A model generated the notes under the pieces. The model ran no database searches. It was given only the letters and a program-made list of their open reading frames with translations, and was not told the origin of the DNA. Positions 45,391 through 53,605 of a stretch of DNA of 64,000 bases are shown here, in pieces; the stretch's first letter is position 1, and each line of letters starts with the position of its first letter. Made by a program: the position numbers and the translations under genes. The stretch spans positions 56,257-120,256 of the forward strand of contig NZ_AUBZ01000010.1 of assembly GCF_000429505.1 (NCBI RefSeq), read 5' to 3'. The DNA comes from Aliagarivorans taiwanensis DSM 22990. GTDB lineage: Bacteria > Pseudomonadota > Gammaproteobacteria > Enterobacterales > Celerinatantimonadaceae.

Positions 45391-46278
45391 CTACACAAAC
45401 AGTTTGATGATCATCAAGCAGGCGAGGGCCAGTGAGCAACTCCCTACCAGCCGACGCAGCAGTTGCTCTTTTAGCGCGCGTACGGTGAAGGTGGCCAGTG
45501 GTACTGAGCACAGGGCGCCAGCGCTCAACGGCAGGGCCAGGCTCCAGTTGATCTGCTCCAGCAGTAGCATATAGGCCAGCAAACCAACCAGACAGGTGAG
45601 GGCCTCGCTAAATGAGGTGATCGCTACCGTTTTACGCGCCGAGATCCCCGACACCACTTGGCCTGAGGTCACCAATGGCCCATAGCCGCCACCGCTCACT
45701 CCCTTGTTAAAGGCTGCCAGAGTGCCGATGGCAAGGATATGTCCTAAGCGAAAGCGCAGTCGCTTGTTGGCGTTGAGCAGAGTAATCACGCCAGTTAGCA
45801 GGATGACGCCGGCGATAAACAGCGTTAGGTGCTGCTTCGAGATGCTAACGGCGAAGCTCACCGCTACCACCGCACCCAGTACGCTAAGCAGCCCCAATAA
45901 GCCCGCCACCCCGCGCGCTTGGCGATCGCCAAGGATATCTACATTGCCATCACGATGGTGCATCAGTGTGGCGGCAATGCCGGTGAGCAGTTCACTCAGC
46001 AAGATACATGGCACCACTTGTAGAGGTTCGAAGCCGGCCAGCAGCAGCAGCGGGATTAAGCTGGTGCCGTAGCCCATACCCAGACTCGAATCGATATATT
46101 CACAGCAAAAAGCGGCAGAGAACACCAGCAGCAAGGGAGTTAGCTGGTGGGGTTCGGTCAGCGTTAGCCAACCATGCGCAGTGAGTGCCAGCAGGCAGGC
46201 TGTAATCAGTAGCAGGCTGAGCTGTACTCGTCTTAGGCGCAGCAGATGGCTGGGGAGGGTAAGCAGTGCAGTCGTCAT
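45391..46278 (-). CDS. TSUP (TauE/SafE) family anion exporter
   Basis: A 295-aa protein with eight or nine membrane helices. The signature SSLGMGYGTSLIPLLLL in the first half and GVSGGGYGPLVTSGQ in the second are the paired glycine motifs of TSUP transporters. Members export sulfite, sulfoacetate or other organic sulfonates and some move other anions; the substrate here is open. It is divergent from a sigma-54 activator across a 177-bp gap that holds a sigma-54-like promoter and an inverted repeat, so the two are likely a regulator-target pair. Confidence 0.87.
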   Translation of the reverse strand: MTTALLTLPSHLLRLRRVQLSLLLITACLLALTAHGWLTLTEPHQLTPLLLVFSAAFCCEYIDSSLGMGYGTSLIPLLLLAGFEPLQVVPCILLSELLTGIAATLMHHRDGNVDILGDRQARGVAGLLGLLSVLGAVVAVSFAVSISKQHLTLFIAGVILLTGVITLLNANKRLRFRLGHILAIGTLAAFNKGVSGGGYGPLVTSGQVVSGISARKTVAITSFSEALTCLVGLLAYMLLLEQINWSLALPLSAGALCSVPLATFTVRALKEQLLRRLVGSCSLALACLMIIKLFV

Positions 46279-46316
46279 AGGAGTTCCTATTCTTCAGTGA
46301 TTTACCCCATGACGAA

Positions 46317-46330
46317 TCAAGCAACGTGCC
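46317..46330 (-). promoter_or_regulatory. Sigma-54-like promoter of the TSUP gene (candidate)
   Basis: On the minus strand GGCACG is followed by TTGCTTGA. The -24 half fits well (GGCACG). At the -12 half, TTGA stands where TTGC is expected; spacing from GG to G is the correct 10 bases. The predicted start of transcription lies about 25 bp before the TSUP ATG. Confidence 0.37.
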
Positions 46331-46383
46331 TATTTTTAACTATTTGAATATAAAGACTATTTTTTATGATGGTGATCGCTGTC

Positions 46384-46417
46384 ACCAAATATCGTGGAAC
46401 TGCCTGCTATATTTGGT
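46384..46417. promoter_or_regulatory. Inverted repeat, candidate enhancer site of the sigma-54 activator
   Basis: ACCAAATAT (46384-46392) and ATATTTGGT (46409-46417) are perfect inverted copies with a 16-base spacer. They lie about 55-100 bp upstream of the sigma-54-like promoter, a usual distance for an activator site, and just before the regulator's own ATG (46456). Confidence 0.42.
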
Positions 46418-46455
46418 AGCATTGTTAATGATTAACTACTAAATATGAGGGCGGT

Positions 46456-47940
46456 ATGAAGCAATTCTCTGGCTTAGTCTTGGCCTGCTGGCAAAGCCTT
46501 GGCAAGCCGCACAATATCACTCACTGTCTGCAGCAAGCCAGTTTGGGTCTGGCCAAGTTGCAAGGCCCGCTGCTGCTAAAGGTGTTGTATTTGGATCGCC
46601 AGCAAGCAAGGCTGGAGTCGCTGTCTATAGATGGTCAGACAGAAAACCCATTCCAGCTCGCTATCAGCAAGCCGGAGTCACTTGATGCACTGACGCGCTG
46701 CGCCGAGCAGCTACAGCTATTGCGAAGTGAGCTGCTCCCTGAAGAGTTAAGCCTCGGCTTGGCGCAATCTACCTTGCTGCTGGGGCTCGGCGTGTATCGA
46801 CAACAGCCCTACCTGCTTCGCCTGTCGTTGGCCAGTGCCGCCAAGCCGGAGCCTGCTTTGGAGCAGGCGCTACAAGAGGTGGCAGAGCCCTTAGCGGCCT
46901 GCCTAAAGTTGCACTTGGATAGCGGCAGCTTTGAGAGCGCTGTGCCGGTAGAAGGCTTACTTAGTGGTCGTATTGTTGGCGCAGAAGGCGGTTTAGCAGG
47001 GGTGGTGCAACAGGTTAAGCAACTGGCCAGTGTGCCTGCGCCGGTGATGCTGATGGGCGAGTCGGGCAGCGGTAAAGAGGTGATTGCCCGGGCCTTACAC
47101 AGCCTGTCCACCCGTGCTGAGCAGCCGTTTATACGCTGTAACTGCGGCGCTATTCCGCCCGAGCTTATCGACTCGCAGCTGTTTGGCCATGAAAAGGGCG
47201 CGTTTACCGGTGCAACCAGCCAGCATCGTGGTTGGTTCGAACGGGCCAATGGTGGCACCTTGCTGCTCGATGAAGTGGCCGAGCTGCCACTGGTCGCTCA
47301 GGTCCGCCTGTTAAGAGTGCTGCAAGATGGCTGGGTTGAGCGAGTGGGTGGGCAAGCCCCCTTCAAAGTGGATGTGCGGATCGTGGCGGCCACGCACCGC
47401 AACGTGCCACAGATGATAGCCGACGGCCGGTTTCGTGAAGACCTGTGGTATCGCTTGGTGGTATTCCCGCTAAGTATCCCGCCGCTTAGGGAGCGGCTAC
47501 AAGACCTGCCTGAGCTGATTAGCCATTTCGCCGCCAAATCCTGTAAGCGCTTTGGCCTGCCGCCGCTGCGGTTGGCCGCCGAAGACTTACTGGCACTACA
47601 GGGCTATCACTGGCCGGGCAATGTGCGTGAGTTGGCCTCGGTCATCGACCGCGCTGCGCTGTTAGCCCAGAACGGTGTGCTCAACATCACGGCAGCCTTG
47701 GGGGTGGCAACGCTTCCAGCTCACATCTCTGCGCATGCTACTGGTAGCCCTTCCCAGACAAACGCCGAGCAGGTCTGGGATCTCAACGAAGTGAACCGGC
47801 GACACATCCAAGCGGCGTTGCTTCACTGCCATGGGGTGGTGGAAGGTACTAATGGGGCGGCTCAGCTACTGGGGCTCAACCCCAACACCTTGCGCGCCCG
47901 GATGAAAAAGCTTGGCGTCGATTGGCGGGCTTACAAGTAG
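46456..47940 (+). CDS. Sigma-54-dependent transcriptional activator, NorR-like layout
   Basis: A 494-aa enhancer-binding protein. Residues 1-165 form a sensor part that I cannot place with confidence, though its position would match a GAF domain as in NorR. The AAA+ domain has Walker A GESGSGKE (201-208), the sigma-54 loop GAFTGA (248-253), Walker B LLLDEVAEL (Asp272, Glu273) and WPGNVREL. A Fis-type helix-turn-helix ends the protein (GAAQLLGLNPNTLRARMKKLG). It is divergent from the TSUP transporter, which it probably activates. The signal is unknown. Confidence 0.87.
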   Translation: MKQFSGLVLACWQSLGKPHNITHCLQQASLGLAKLQGPLLLKVLYLDRQQARLESLSIDGQTENPFQLAISKPESLDALTRCAEQLQLLRSELLPEELSLGLAQSTLLLGLGVYRQQPYLLRLSLASAAKPEPALEQALQEVAEPLAACLKLHLDSGSFESAVPVEGLLSGRIVGAEGGLAGVVQQVKQLASVPAPVMLMGESGSGKEVIARALHSLSTRAEQPFIRCNCGAIPPELIDSQLFGHEKGAFTGATSQHRGWFERANGGTLLLDEVAELPLVAQVRLLRVLQDGWVERVGGQAPFKVDVRIVAATHRNVPQMIADGRFREDLWYRLVVFPLSIPPLRERLQDLPELISHFAAKSCKRFGLPPLRLAAEDLLALQGYHWPGNVRELASVIDRAALLAQNGVLNITAALGVATLPAHISAHATGSPSQTNAEQVWDLNEVNRRHIQAALLHCHGVVEGTNGAAQLLGLNPNTLRARMKKLGVDWRAYK

Positions 47941-47970
47941 TGCCCGCTCTCCTCCTCACTTTCGCCGCTG

Positions 47971-48816
47971 TTAGCTGTGCTGAAGCTGATACAGCGCGGC
48001 AATCTCCTCAGCCCAAATGGTATCGTCGATGGTTTCCAGCACCATCGGGATCCCATCAAAGCGTGGGTCTTGCATAATAAAGCGGAAGGCGTCCCAGCCG
48101 ATATTGCCCTGACCAAGGCTGTGGTGGCGGTCGACCCGGCTGCCTAGGGTGCTTTTGGCATCGTTGAGGTGCATACCGCGTAGGTACTCAAAGCCCACAA
48201 CCTTCGCAAACTCGCTCCAGCTCTCGGCGCTCGCCTCCATGCTCGATAGGTCGTAGCCTGCGGCAAAGGCGTGGCAGGTATCGATACATACGCCCACGCG
48301 GTTTTTATCTTCTACCTGCTCGATGATCTCGGCCAGGTGCTCAAAGCGCCAACCGAGGTTGCTGCCCTGACCGGCGGTGTTCTCAATCACGGCGACCACA
48401 TCGGGTACCTGCTGGTGGGCCAGGTTGATCGACTCGGCGATGGTCGCCAAGCAATCTTGCTCGCTGACCTTACGCAGATGACTACCCGGGTGGAAGTTCA
48501 GCAGCGGCAGGCCCAGCTGGTGGCAACGCTCCAGCTCGTCGACAAAGGCATTGCGGGATTTGCTCAGTGCCTCGGCCTCCGGGTGGCCGAGGTTAATCAG
48601 GTAGCTGTCGTGGGGAAGCACTTGCTCGGGGGCGATACCTGCCTCACTGAGGTTTTTCTTAAAGGCTTGAATGCTCTTCTCGGTAAGCGGCTTGGCTTGC
48701 CATTGGCGTTGGTTCTTGGTGAACAGGGCAAAGGCTTTGGCATTGAGTTTGGCGGCATTGAGCGGCGCGTTCTCAACGCCACCGGCGGCGCTGACGTGGG
48801 CTCCCACATACTTCAT
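47971..48816 (-). CDS. nfo: Endonuclease IV (apurinic/apyrimidinic DNA repair)
   Basis: A 281-aa zinc enzyme (E. coli 285) that cuts DNA 5' to abasic sites. It opens with [18 protein letters not shown], and metal-binding segments [30 protein letters not shown] and [16 protein letters not shown] are intact. Convergent with the sigma-54 activator, 30 bp apart, and lying after manA on the same strand. Confidence 0.97.
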   Translation of the reverse strand: MKYVGAHVSAAGGVENAPLNAAKLNAKAFALFTKNQRQWQAKPLTEKSIQAFKKNLSEAGIAPEQVLPHDSYLINLGHPEAEALSKSRNAFVDELERCHQLGLPLLNFHPGSHLRKVSEQDCLATIAESINLAHQQVPDVVAVIENTAGQGSNLGWRFEHLAEIIEQVEDKNRVGVCIDTCHAFAAGYDLSSMEASAESWSEFAKVVGFEYLRGMHLNDAKSTLGSRVDRHHSLGQGNIGWDAFRFIMQDPRFDGIPMVLETIDDTIWAEEIAALYQLQHS

Positions 48817-48915
48817 GGTCGATCCTTATAGAGCGAAGTTAAATTGAGAAAACAAGCGCGCTATTTGAACTGGAATCGGCCTGACAAGCAAACCCTAACG
48901 GGATTCTTTACAACA

Positions 48916-48934
48916 AGGCCGCTTAATACGGCCT
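48916..48934 (-). terminator. Short hairpin after manA (weak candidate)
   Basis: AGGCCG (48916-48921) and CGGCCT (48929-48934) pair around a 7-base loop, 12 bp beyond the manA stop. On the minus strand it is followed by TTGTTGT. The stem is short. Confidence 0.35.
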
Positions 48935-48946
48935 GTATGTTGTTGC

Positions 48947-50140
48947 TCAGTTAAACGCCCGCGCCAGCGTACCTCGGCCCTGATAGCGGTAGACCTTAGC
49001 ACTTTCACAGACAAAGGCTGACTCGCCCGCACTGAGGGTGAGCAGCTGCTGCCCGGCGCAGATACTCACTTCGCCTTCGATGCAGAACAAGATCTCGGCG
49101 CCGCGCAGGTATTGCTGGTGGCCCTGCGGATCGACAGTGAGCACCTCAAAGCCAAAGTCATCCACCGGCACTGGGTAGCAGCGCTTGTTGTCCTGCTGAT
49201 AGCTGGCTAGCTTCAGAGTGTCCGGTGGGATCGGCACAAAGCGGGTATTGGCGATTAGCTCATCCACGTCGATGTACTTAGGAGTGAGCCCGGCGCGCAG
49301 CACGTTGTCGGAGTTGGCCATAATCTCCAGTGCCACGCCCTGCACGTAGGCGTGGGGCGTTTCGGCATGCAGGAACATCGCCTCGCCGGGGGCCAGCTCA
49401 ACCACGTTCAGCAACAGTGGTGAGAGCAGGCCGATATCATCCGGGTACTCGTCGCGAAAGCGCTCAATCAAGCGGTGGGCAGCGTGGGCCAGTGAGCCTT
49501 GAGCGGCTTGTAAGTGACCTTGTTTTAGCTGGTTCAGTACTTGCTGTTTTTGTGCGCCCTTCAGGTTCATCACCGCCGCAAAGAAGGCCTTTAGCCCGGT
49601 GGCTGTGGGGTTGGCCAGCAGGGCATCGCGCTCCGCTTGCAAAGCGTTAATGGCAGCTTGCTTAAACAGCAGCAGGATCTGCTCAATCGGCCGGAAGCCG
49701 TTCATCGCGGTGTAGGGGGTGAGCGCATACACCAGTTCGGGCTTGTGGTTGGCATCCTTGTAGTTGCGGTTGGCGGCATCCAGCGCAATTCCGCGTTGGT
49801 TCTCGAAGCGATAGCCCGCTTGCGCCTTATGGCGATTAGGATGCACCTGAATCGACAGCGGCTTGGCCGCCGCCAATACCTTAAACAGGTAGGGCAGCTC
49901 GCCAAAGCGCTGGTAGGTGTAATCGCCCAGTACACTCTTGGGTGACTGGTCGATAAGCTCCGAGAGCTTGAGCTGACTGCCCGAGAGCTGTGAGCTGCCC
50001 TTCGGGTGCGCACCCATCCAGATCTCTGCCTGTGGCTGCTGCGCCTCGTTGCTCAGGCCAAACATCTCACGGAAGGCCGTTGGGCTGCCCCATTGGTAGT
50101 GTTGGATGCAGTTATCAAGCTTGTACAGCGTGGTAGTCAT
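48947..50140 (-). CDS. manA: Mannose-6-phosphate isomerase, class I
   Basis: A 397-aa zinc enzyme (E. coli 391) interconverting mannose 6-phosphate and fructose 6-phosphate. The opening YKLDNCIQHYQWGSPTAF, the metal segment KPLSIQVHPNR and the later HAETPHAYVQG are intact. The ATG at 50138-50140 is preferred over one three codons earlier, because AAGG lies at a proper distance only for it. It sits directly downstream of the beta-mannosidase gene on the same strand (11 bp), so mannose freed there can enter glycolysis once phosphorylated. Confidence 0.95.
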   Translation of the reverse strand: MTTTLYKLDNCIQHYQWGSPTAFREMFGLSNEAQQPQAEIWMGAHPKGSSQLSGSQLKLSELIDQSPKSVLGDYTYQRFGELPYLFKVLAAAKPLSIQVHPNRHKAQAGYRFENQRGIALDAANRNYKDANHKPELVYALTPYTAMNGFRPIEQILLLFKQAAINALQAERDALLANPTATGLKAFFAAVMNLKGAQKQQVLNQLKQGHLQAAQGSLAHAAHRLIERFRDEYPDDIGLLSPLLLNVVELAPGEAMFLHAETPHAYVQGVALEIMANSDNVLRAGLTPKYIDVDELIANTRFVPIPPDTLKLASYQQDNKRCYPVPVDDFGFEVLTVDPQGHQQYLRGAEILFCIEGEVSICAGQQLLTLSAGESAFVCESAKVYRYQGRGTLARAFN

Positions 50141-50151
50141 GCTCGGCATCC

Positions 50152-52575
50152 TTAGTAGCTGTGGCTCAGGTCGTAGACCCGCAAGCTTTGCTGCAGGCTA
50201 CCCAGATCATCACCCAAGTAGCGCACGGTGTTTGGCTGGCCCGGTAGCAAGGTGAAGCTGGAGTCGCTAAAGCGGCCATCGCCGTCGTGCTCCAAGTGAA
50301 CGAAGAAGGCCGGTTTATCGCTGCTAAGCACGATGCTATCGCCCTTGATGCCCACAGAAATATTCGCCTTCTCGATGGCTACCCCTTTTAGCTCAGGGAT
50401 CGGGAACCAAGTGTTTTGCAACGCGGCCACGCCGCTATCAGCGTCGAACAGCTCGGCGAAGAAGAAGCCGGTATCGGCGTGCGACTGCCATTGGCCTTTG
50501 TCCAGCGACCACACCACTTGGTTGGCATCGGCCTCGGTTTGGGCTTGCCAGTCCCATTGTCCTAGTACTTCGCCCTGCCAGCTCATCCAATACACCCGGC
50601 CTTTTAGCGCATGAGTACTGCGGCTGTTGTTGCTAAGGCGCAGGGTGATAGCGTCTTCGGTCTCCTGGAAGGGAATGTACTGCGGCGCAAAGAAGCGTTT
50701 GGCGTGGTAGTGCAGTTGCTTCCAGCGGCCGCTGTATTCGATGCTCGACCAGGAGCTTACCGGCCAGTTGTCGTTGAGCTGCCAGTAGAGCATGCCGCGG
50801 CAGGTCGGGCTCTGTGAGCGCCAGTACTCACAGGCGGTCTTAATCGCGATGGCCTGCTGCACTTGGCTAAGGTAGAGCATCTGCTCAAAGCTTGCCGGGA
50901 AGCGGAAGTAGCGGGTAAACATCTCGGTGATGATGCTGTTGCCGCTGGCGTTCTTTTGGTGGCTCTCAAAGGTGGGAGAGGTCACGTTCCAGTCCGACTC
51001 GGGCACGAAGCGTTTTACCTCGGCCAGCGATGGCCATGACTGATAGCCAAACTCAGAACAGAAGCGCGGTTGGATCTTCAGGTAGTCCTTGAACGATGCA
51101 CCCGAGTGCCACACATCCCAAAAGTGCATATCGCCGCGGTTGTCTTCGTGCCAGGCATCGCCATAGTCGAGGTCGCCATTGCACGGCGAGCTGGCCCAGA
51201 AGCGGCGGCTTGGGTCTTCCTCGCGAACGGTTTGGCCAATTACTCGATTCAGACGGTCGTAGTTTACCGTGTACTTGACCTTGTCGGCCTTGGACTCGGG
51301 GTACCAGTTGAGTGCGCCAATCACCTCGTTGTCGCCACACCACAGGGCGATACAGCTGTAGTCGCGCAGGCGGCGGATCTGATCGCGCAGCTCCGGCACT
51401 ACATCGGCAATAAACTCATCGGTTGAGGGGTAGAGCGAGCAGGCGAACATCATGTCCTGCCATACCATCAGGCCTAGCTCATCGCACAGCTGATAGAACA
51501 GATCCGACTCATACTGGCCACCGCCCCATACCCGGATCATGTTCATATTGGCATCTACAGCACTTTGCAACAGCTGACGATAGTGCGCTTCCGACTCGTT
51601 ACTCGGGCGCGCATCAATCGGGATCCAGTTGGCGCCTTTGGCGGTGATGGGGAAGCCGTTCAGCTGGAACTCCATGGCCGAACCGATGCTATCTTCGGCA
51701 TCGTTGAGCACCAGCTTGCGCAGGCCGATGCGCTTGCTGATCTGCTGACCATCCAAGCTCACGGTGAGTGGATAAAGCGGCTGCTCGCCATAGCCTGCAG
51801 GCCACCACAGCTCGGGCTGCTCAATGTGGAAGCTGGCACAGCTGCAGCCATTGGCATCGCTGCTGATCTGCTGTTTAAGTTCGCCGAAGCTCAGCTCAAT
51901 GAGCTGCTCGGCAATTGGGTCGTGCTGCACACTGACCTTGACCACTACACTGCCATCGCGCTGCCAAAACTGTTCGGTGCTCACGCGCTCTAAGCGGCAT
52001 TCGCGCACCGGCACCAGCTCAATGGCATCGTAGATCCCGGACACCATCAAGCAGATCCCCCAGTCCCAACCCGCATGGCATTGGGTTTTGCGCAGCAGGT
52101 TCATATGCGGGATCTGGTTGTTGCTGCCCATCGATGACGGGATAGGGAAGGGCAAACGCTCCGCGCGCGCCTTGGCCTCCACATCGGCGCGGGCAAAGCG
52201 CACTTCAATCTGGTTATCGCCAAGCTTTGCGAAGGGCTTAATATCAACCCGATACAGGCGGAACATGTTGCTGCACTCAAGCACCTCTTGACCGTTGATT
52301 AGCACCTTGGCCAGGGTATCCACCCGCCCCAGTTTTAGGTCCAGTGCACTGGCGCTGAGCGTCTGCTCATCGACCATGAAACTTCGGCTGATCTGCCACT
52401 CCGATTCGCCGACCCACTGTACGTTCTTCTCGTTGGTGCCGTAGTAGGGGTCTTCAATCAGTCCGGCCGCCAATAGGGCGCTATGGTTGTCGCCCGGCAG
52501 GGTCATGGGAACACTGATATGAGGGTGTTGCGGTGAGCTCAGTTGCCACTCGCCATTTAAGTCAATCAACGACAT
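50152..52575 (-). CDS. Beta-mannosidase, glycoside hydrolase family 2
   Basis: An 807-aa enzyme of the GH2 five-domain kind without signal peptide, hence cytoplasmic. Jelly-roll part about 1-190, Ig-like about 190-295, then the TIM barrel from about 296. The acid/base Glu417 lies in LWCGDNE and the nucleophile Glu508 in SEFGYQSW, both as in family beta-mannosidases, and HAGWDWG (168-173) is typical of that subgroup. It releases mannose from short beta-mannosides taken into the cell. GGAGAT precedes the ATG. manA follows 11 bp downstream. Confidence 0.92.
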   Translation of the reverse strand: MSLIDLNGEWQLSSPQHPHISVPMTLPGDNHSALLAAGLIEDPYYGTNEKNVQWVGESEWQISRSFMVDEQTLSASALDLKLGRVDTLAKVLINGQEVLECSNMFRLYRVDIKPFAKLGDNQIEVRFARADVEAKARAERLPFPIPSSMGSNNQIPHMNLLRKTQCHAGWDWGICLMVSGIYDAIELVPVRECRLERVSTEQFWQRDGSVVVKVSVQHDPIAEQLIELSFGELKQQISSDANGCSCASFHIEQPELWWPAGYGEQPLYPLTVSLDGQQISKRIGLRKLVLNDAEDSIGSAMEFQLNGFPITAKGANWIPIDARPSNESEAHYRQLLQSAVDANMNMIRVWGGGQYESDLFYQLCDELGLMVWQDMMFACSLYPSTDEFIADVVPELRDQIRRLRDYSCIALWCGDNEVIGALNWYPESKADKVKYTVNYDRLNRVIGQTVREEDPSRRFWASSPCNGDLDYGDAWHEDNRGDMHFWDVWHSGASFKDYLKIQPRFCSEFGYQSWPSLAEVKRFVPESDWNVTSPTFESHQKNASGNSIITEMFTRYFRFPASFEQMLYLSQVQQAIAIKTACEYWRSQSPTCRGMLYWQLNDNWPVSSWSSIEYSGRWKQLHYHAKRFFAPQYIPFQETEDAITLRLSNNSRSTHALKGRVYWMSWQGEVLGQWDWQAQTEADANQVVWSLDKGQWQSHADTGFFFAELFDADSGVAALQNTWFPIPELKGVAIEKANISVGIKGDSIVLSSDKPAFFVHLEHDGDGRFSDSSFTLLPGQPNTVRYLGDDLGSLQQSLRVYDLSHSY

Positions 52576-52960
52576 TGAGGTATCTCCAACAGGGCGCTTG
52601 CGGGCGCCGTCGTTCGCGCTGGCAGAAGATAATTGCCTACACCATGCGCATGAATATTAGGGAGATAGTAGGCAGAGCATGGCCTTTACCACTGTGCGTG
52701 GACACGCGTTTTGGGGGCGATGAAACATTGGGATGTTGAAAAGGGGAAGTGGTGCACGGTGCGGTAGGAAGCTATGAAACTTTTGGGAAATAAAACGTTG
52801 TTGGTGGGTTGGGTTTACTTTTATTGGTGGTATATCAGTTTATTGTCGGCGGTTAACGGGTAGCACTACAGAAGCGTTGCTTATACATGACTTACGGGTT
52901 GTACAAGTAGAATGCTTGAACATATACTTGTTCAATAAATTGTACATATGAGTGGGCCTT
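52576..52960. other. 385-bp divergent intergenic region, beta-mannosidase / yefM
   Basis: It holds the promoter of the mannosidase-manA operon (minus) and that of yefM-yoeB (plus). The yefM end contains two TGTACA operator cores, listed separately. The middle (52700-52870) is AT-rich, and I see no further gene or known element in it. Confidence 0.4.
52899..52946 (+). promoter_or_regulatory. YefM-type operator, two TGTACA cores
   Basis: TTGTACAA at 52899-52906 and TGTACA at 52941-52946 lie just ahead of yefM (ATG 52961). TGTACA is the core recognised by YefM-YoeB at its own promoter in E. coli. Here the cores are about 41 bp apart, much wider than in E. coli, so binding may differ. Confidence 0.5.
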
Positions 52961-53215
52961 ATGAAAATCGTATCTTTTACCGAAGCAAGAAACAGTTTGA
53001 AGGCAGTGTTGGATGGTGTGGTGAATGACGCCGATACCACGGTTATCACTCGTCGAGACTCTGAAGATGCAGTAGTGATGTCCTTGGACTACTACAACAG
53101 CCTTATGGAGACGGTTCATTTGCTGCGCTCGCCCCAAAATGCTGAACATCTGAGTCGTTCCATTGCTCAGTACCGGGCTGGTAAGACAACGGAGCGGGAG
53201 CTGCTAGATGAGTAG
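52961..53215 (+). CDS. yefM: Antitoxin of a YefM-YoeB (Phd/YefM family) module
   Basis: An 84-aa protein (E. coli 83). The N-terminal half VSFTEARNSLKAVLDGV and ITRRDSEDAVVMSLDYYNSL is the Phd/YefM DNA-binding dimer domain; the C-terminal tail (AQYRAGKTTERELLDE) wraps the toxin. The ATG at 52961 is chosen for family length; a GTG 9 bases earlier is possible. It overlaps yoeB by 8 bases. It represses its own operon, probably through the TGTACA sites. Confidence 0.88.
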   Translation: MKIVSFTEARNSLKAVLDGVVNDADTTVITRRDSEDAVVMSLDYYNSLMETVHLLRSPQNAEHLSRSIAQYRAGKTTERELLDE

Positions 53216-53474
53216 TCAGCGTTTGTTGTCGTGGACTGACGACGCTTGGGCTGACTACCTGTATTGGCAAACCCAAGATAAGAAGACGCTAAAACGTATC
53301 AACAAGCTTATCCAAGATGTTAAGCGTTCCCCCTTCGAAGGAATCGGCAAACCAGAACCGCTAAAAGAAAACCTTTCTGGCTTCTGGTCTCGCCGCATCG
53401 ATGATACTAACAGACTGGTTTATGCGGTGGATGACTACGCAGTTACGGTCATTTCGTGTCGTTATCACTACTGA
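53208..53474 (+). CDS. yoeB: mRNA interferase toxin YoeB
   Basis: An 88-aa toxin (E. coli 84) of the RelE fold that cuts mRNA at the ribosomal A site. Catalytic residues fit: Glu in KPEPLKENL, Arg in FWSRRID, and the terminal SCRYHY with His-Tyr. It overlaps the antitoxin gene by 8 bases, in antitoxin-first order. The module sits at the left edge of the polysaccharide locus. Confidence 0.92.
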   Translation: MSSQRLLSWTDDAWADYLYWQTQDKKTLKRINKLIQDVKRSPFEGIGKPEPLKENLSGFWSRRIDDTNRLVYAVDDYAVTVISCRYHY

Positions 53475-53535
53475 GAAAAGCGAGTCATTTTGGAATTAGC
53501 TCCTTGACACCGCGATTCCCGTGGCACCAAATCGA

Positions 53536-53602
53536 GCCCGAAGCCCGAAGCCCGAAGCCCGAAGCCCGAAGCCCGAAGCCCGAAGCCCGAAGCCCGAAGC
53601 CC
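53536..53602. repeat. 7-bp tandem repeat (GCCCGAA), nine copies plus a partial copy
   Basis: Nine exact GCCCGAA units run from 53536 to 53598, followed by GCCC. The array lies between yoeB and the 3' end of the heparinase-type gene, 3 bp short of that gene's stop codon. Perfect copies of a non-triplet unit are prone to slippage. Confidence 0.96.
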
Positions 53603-53605
53603 CAA

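Noticed and set aside
53536..53602. The GCCCGAA array as a CRISPR array
   Set aside because: Units are 7 bp with no spacers; no cas gene is in the window.
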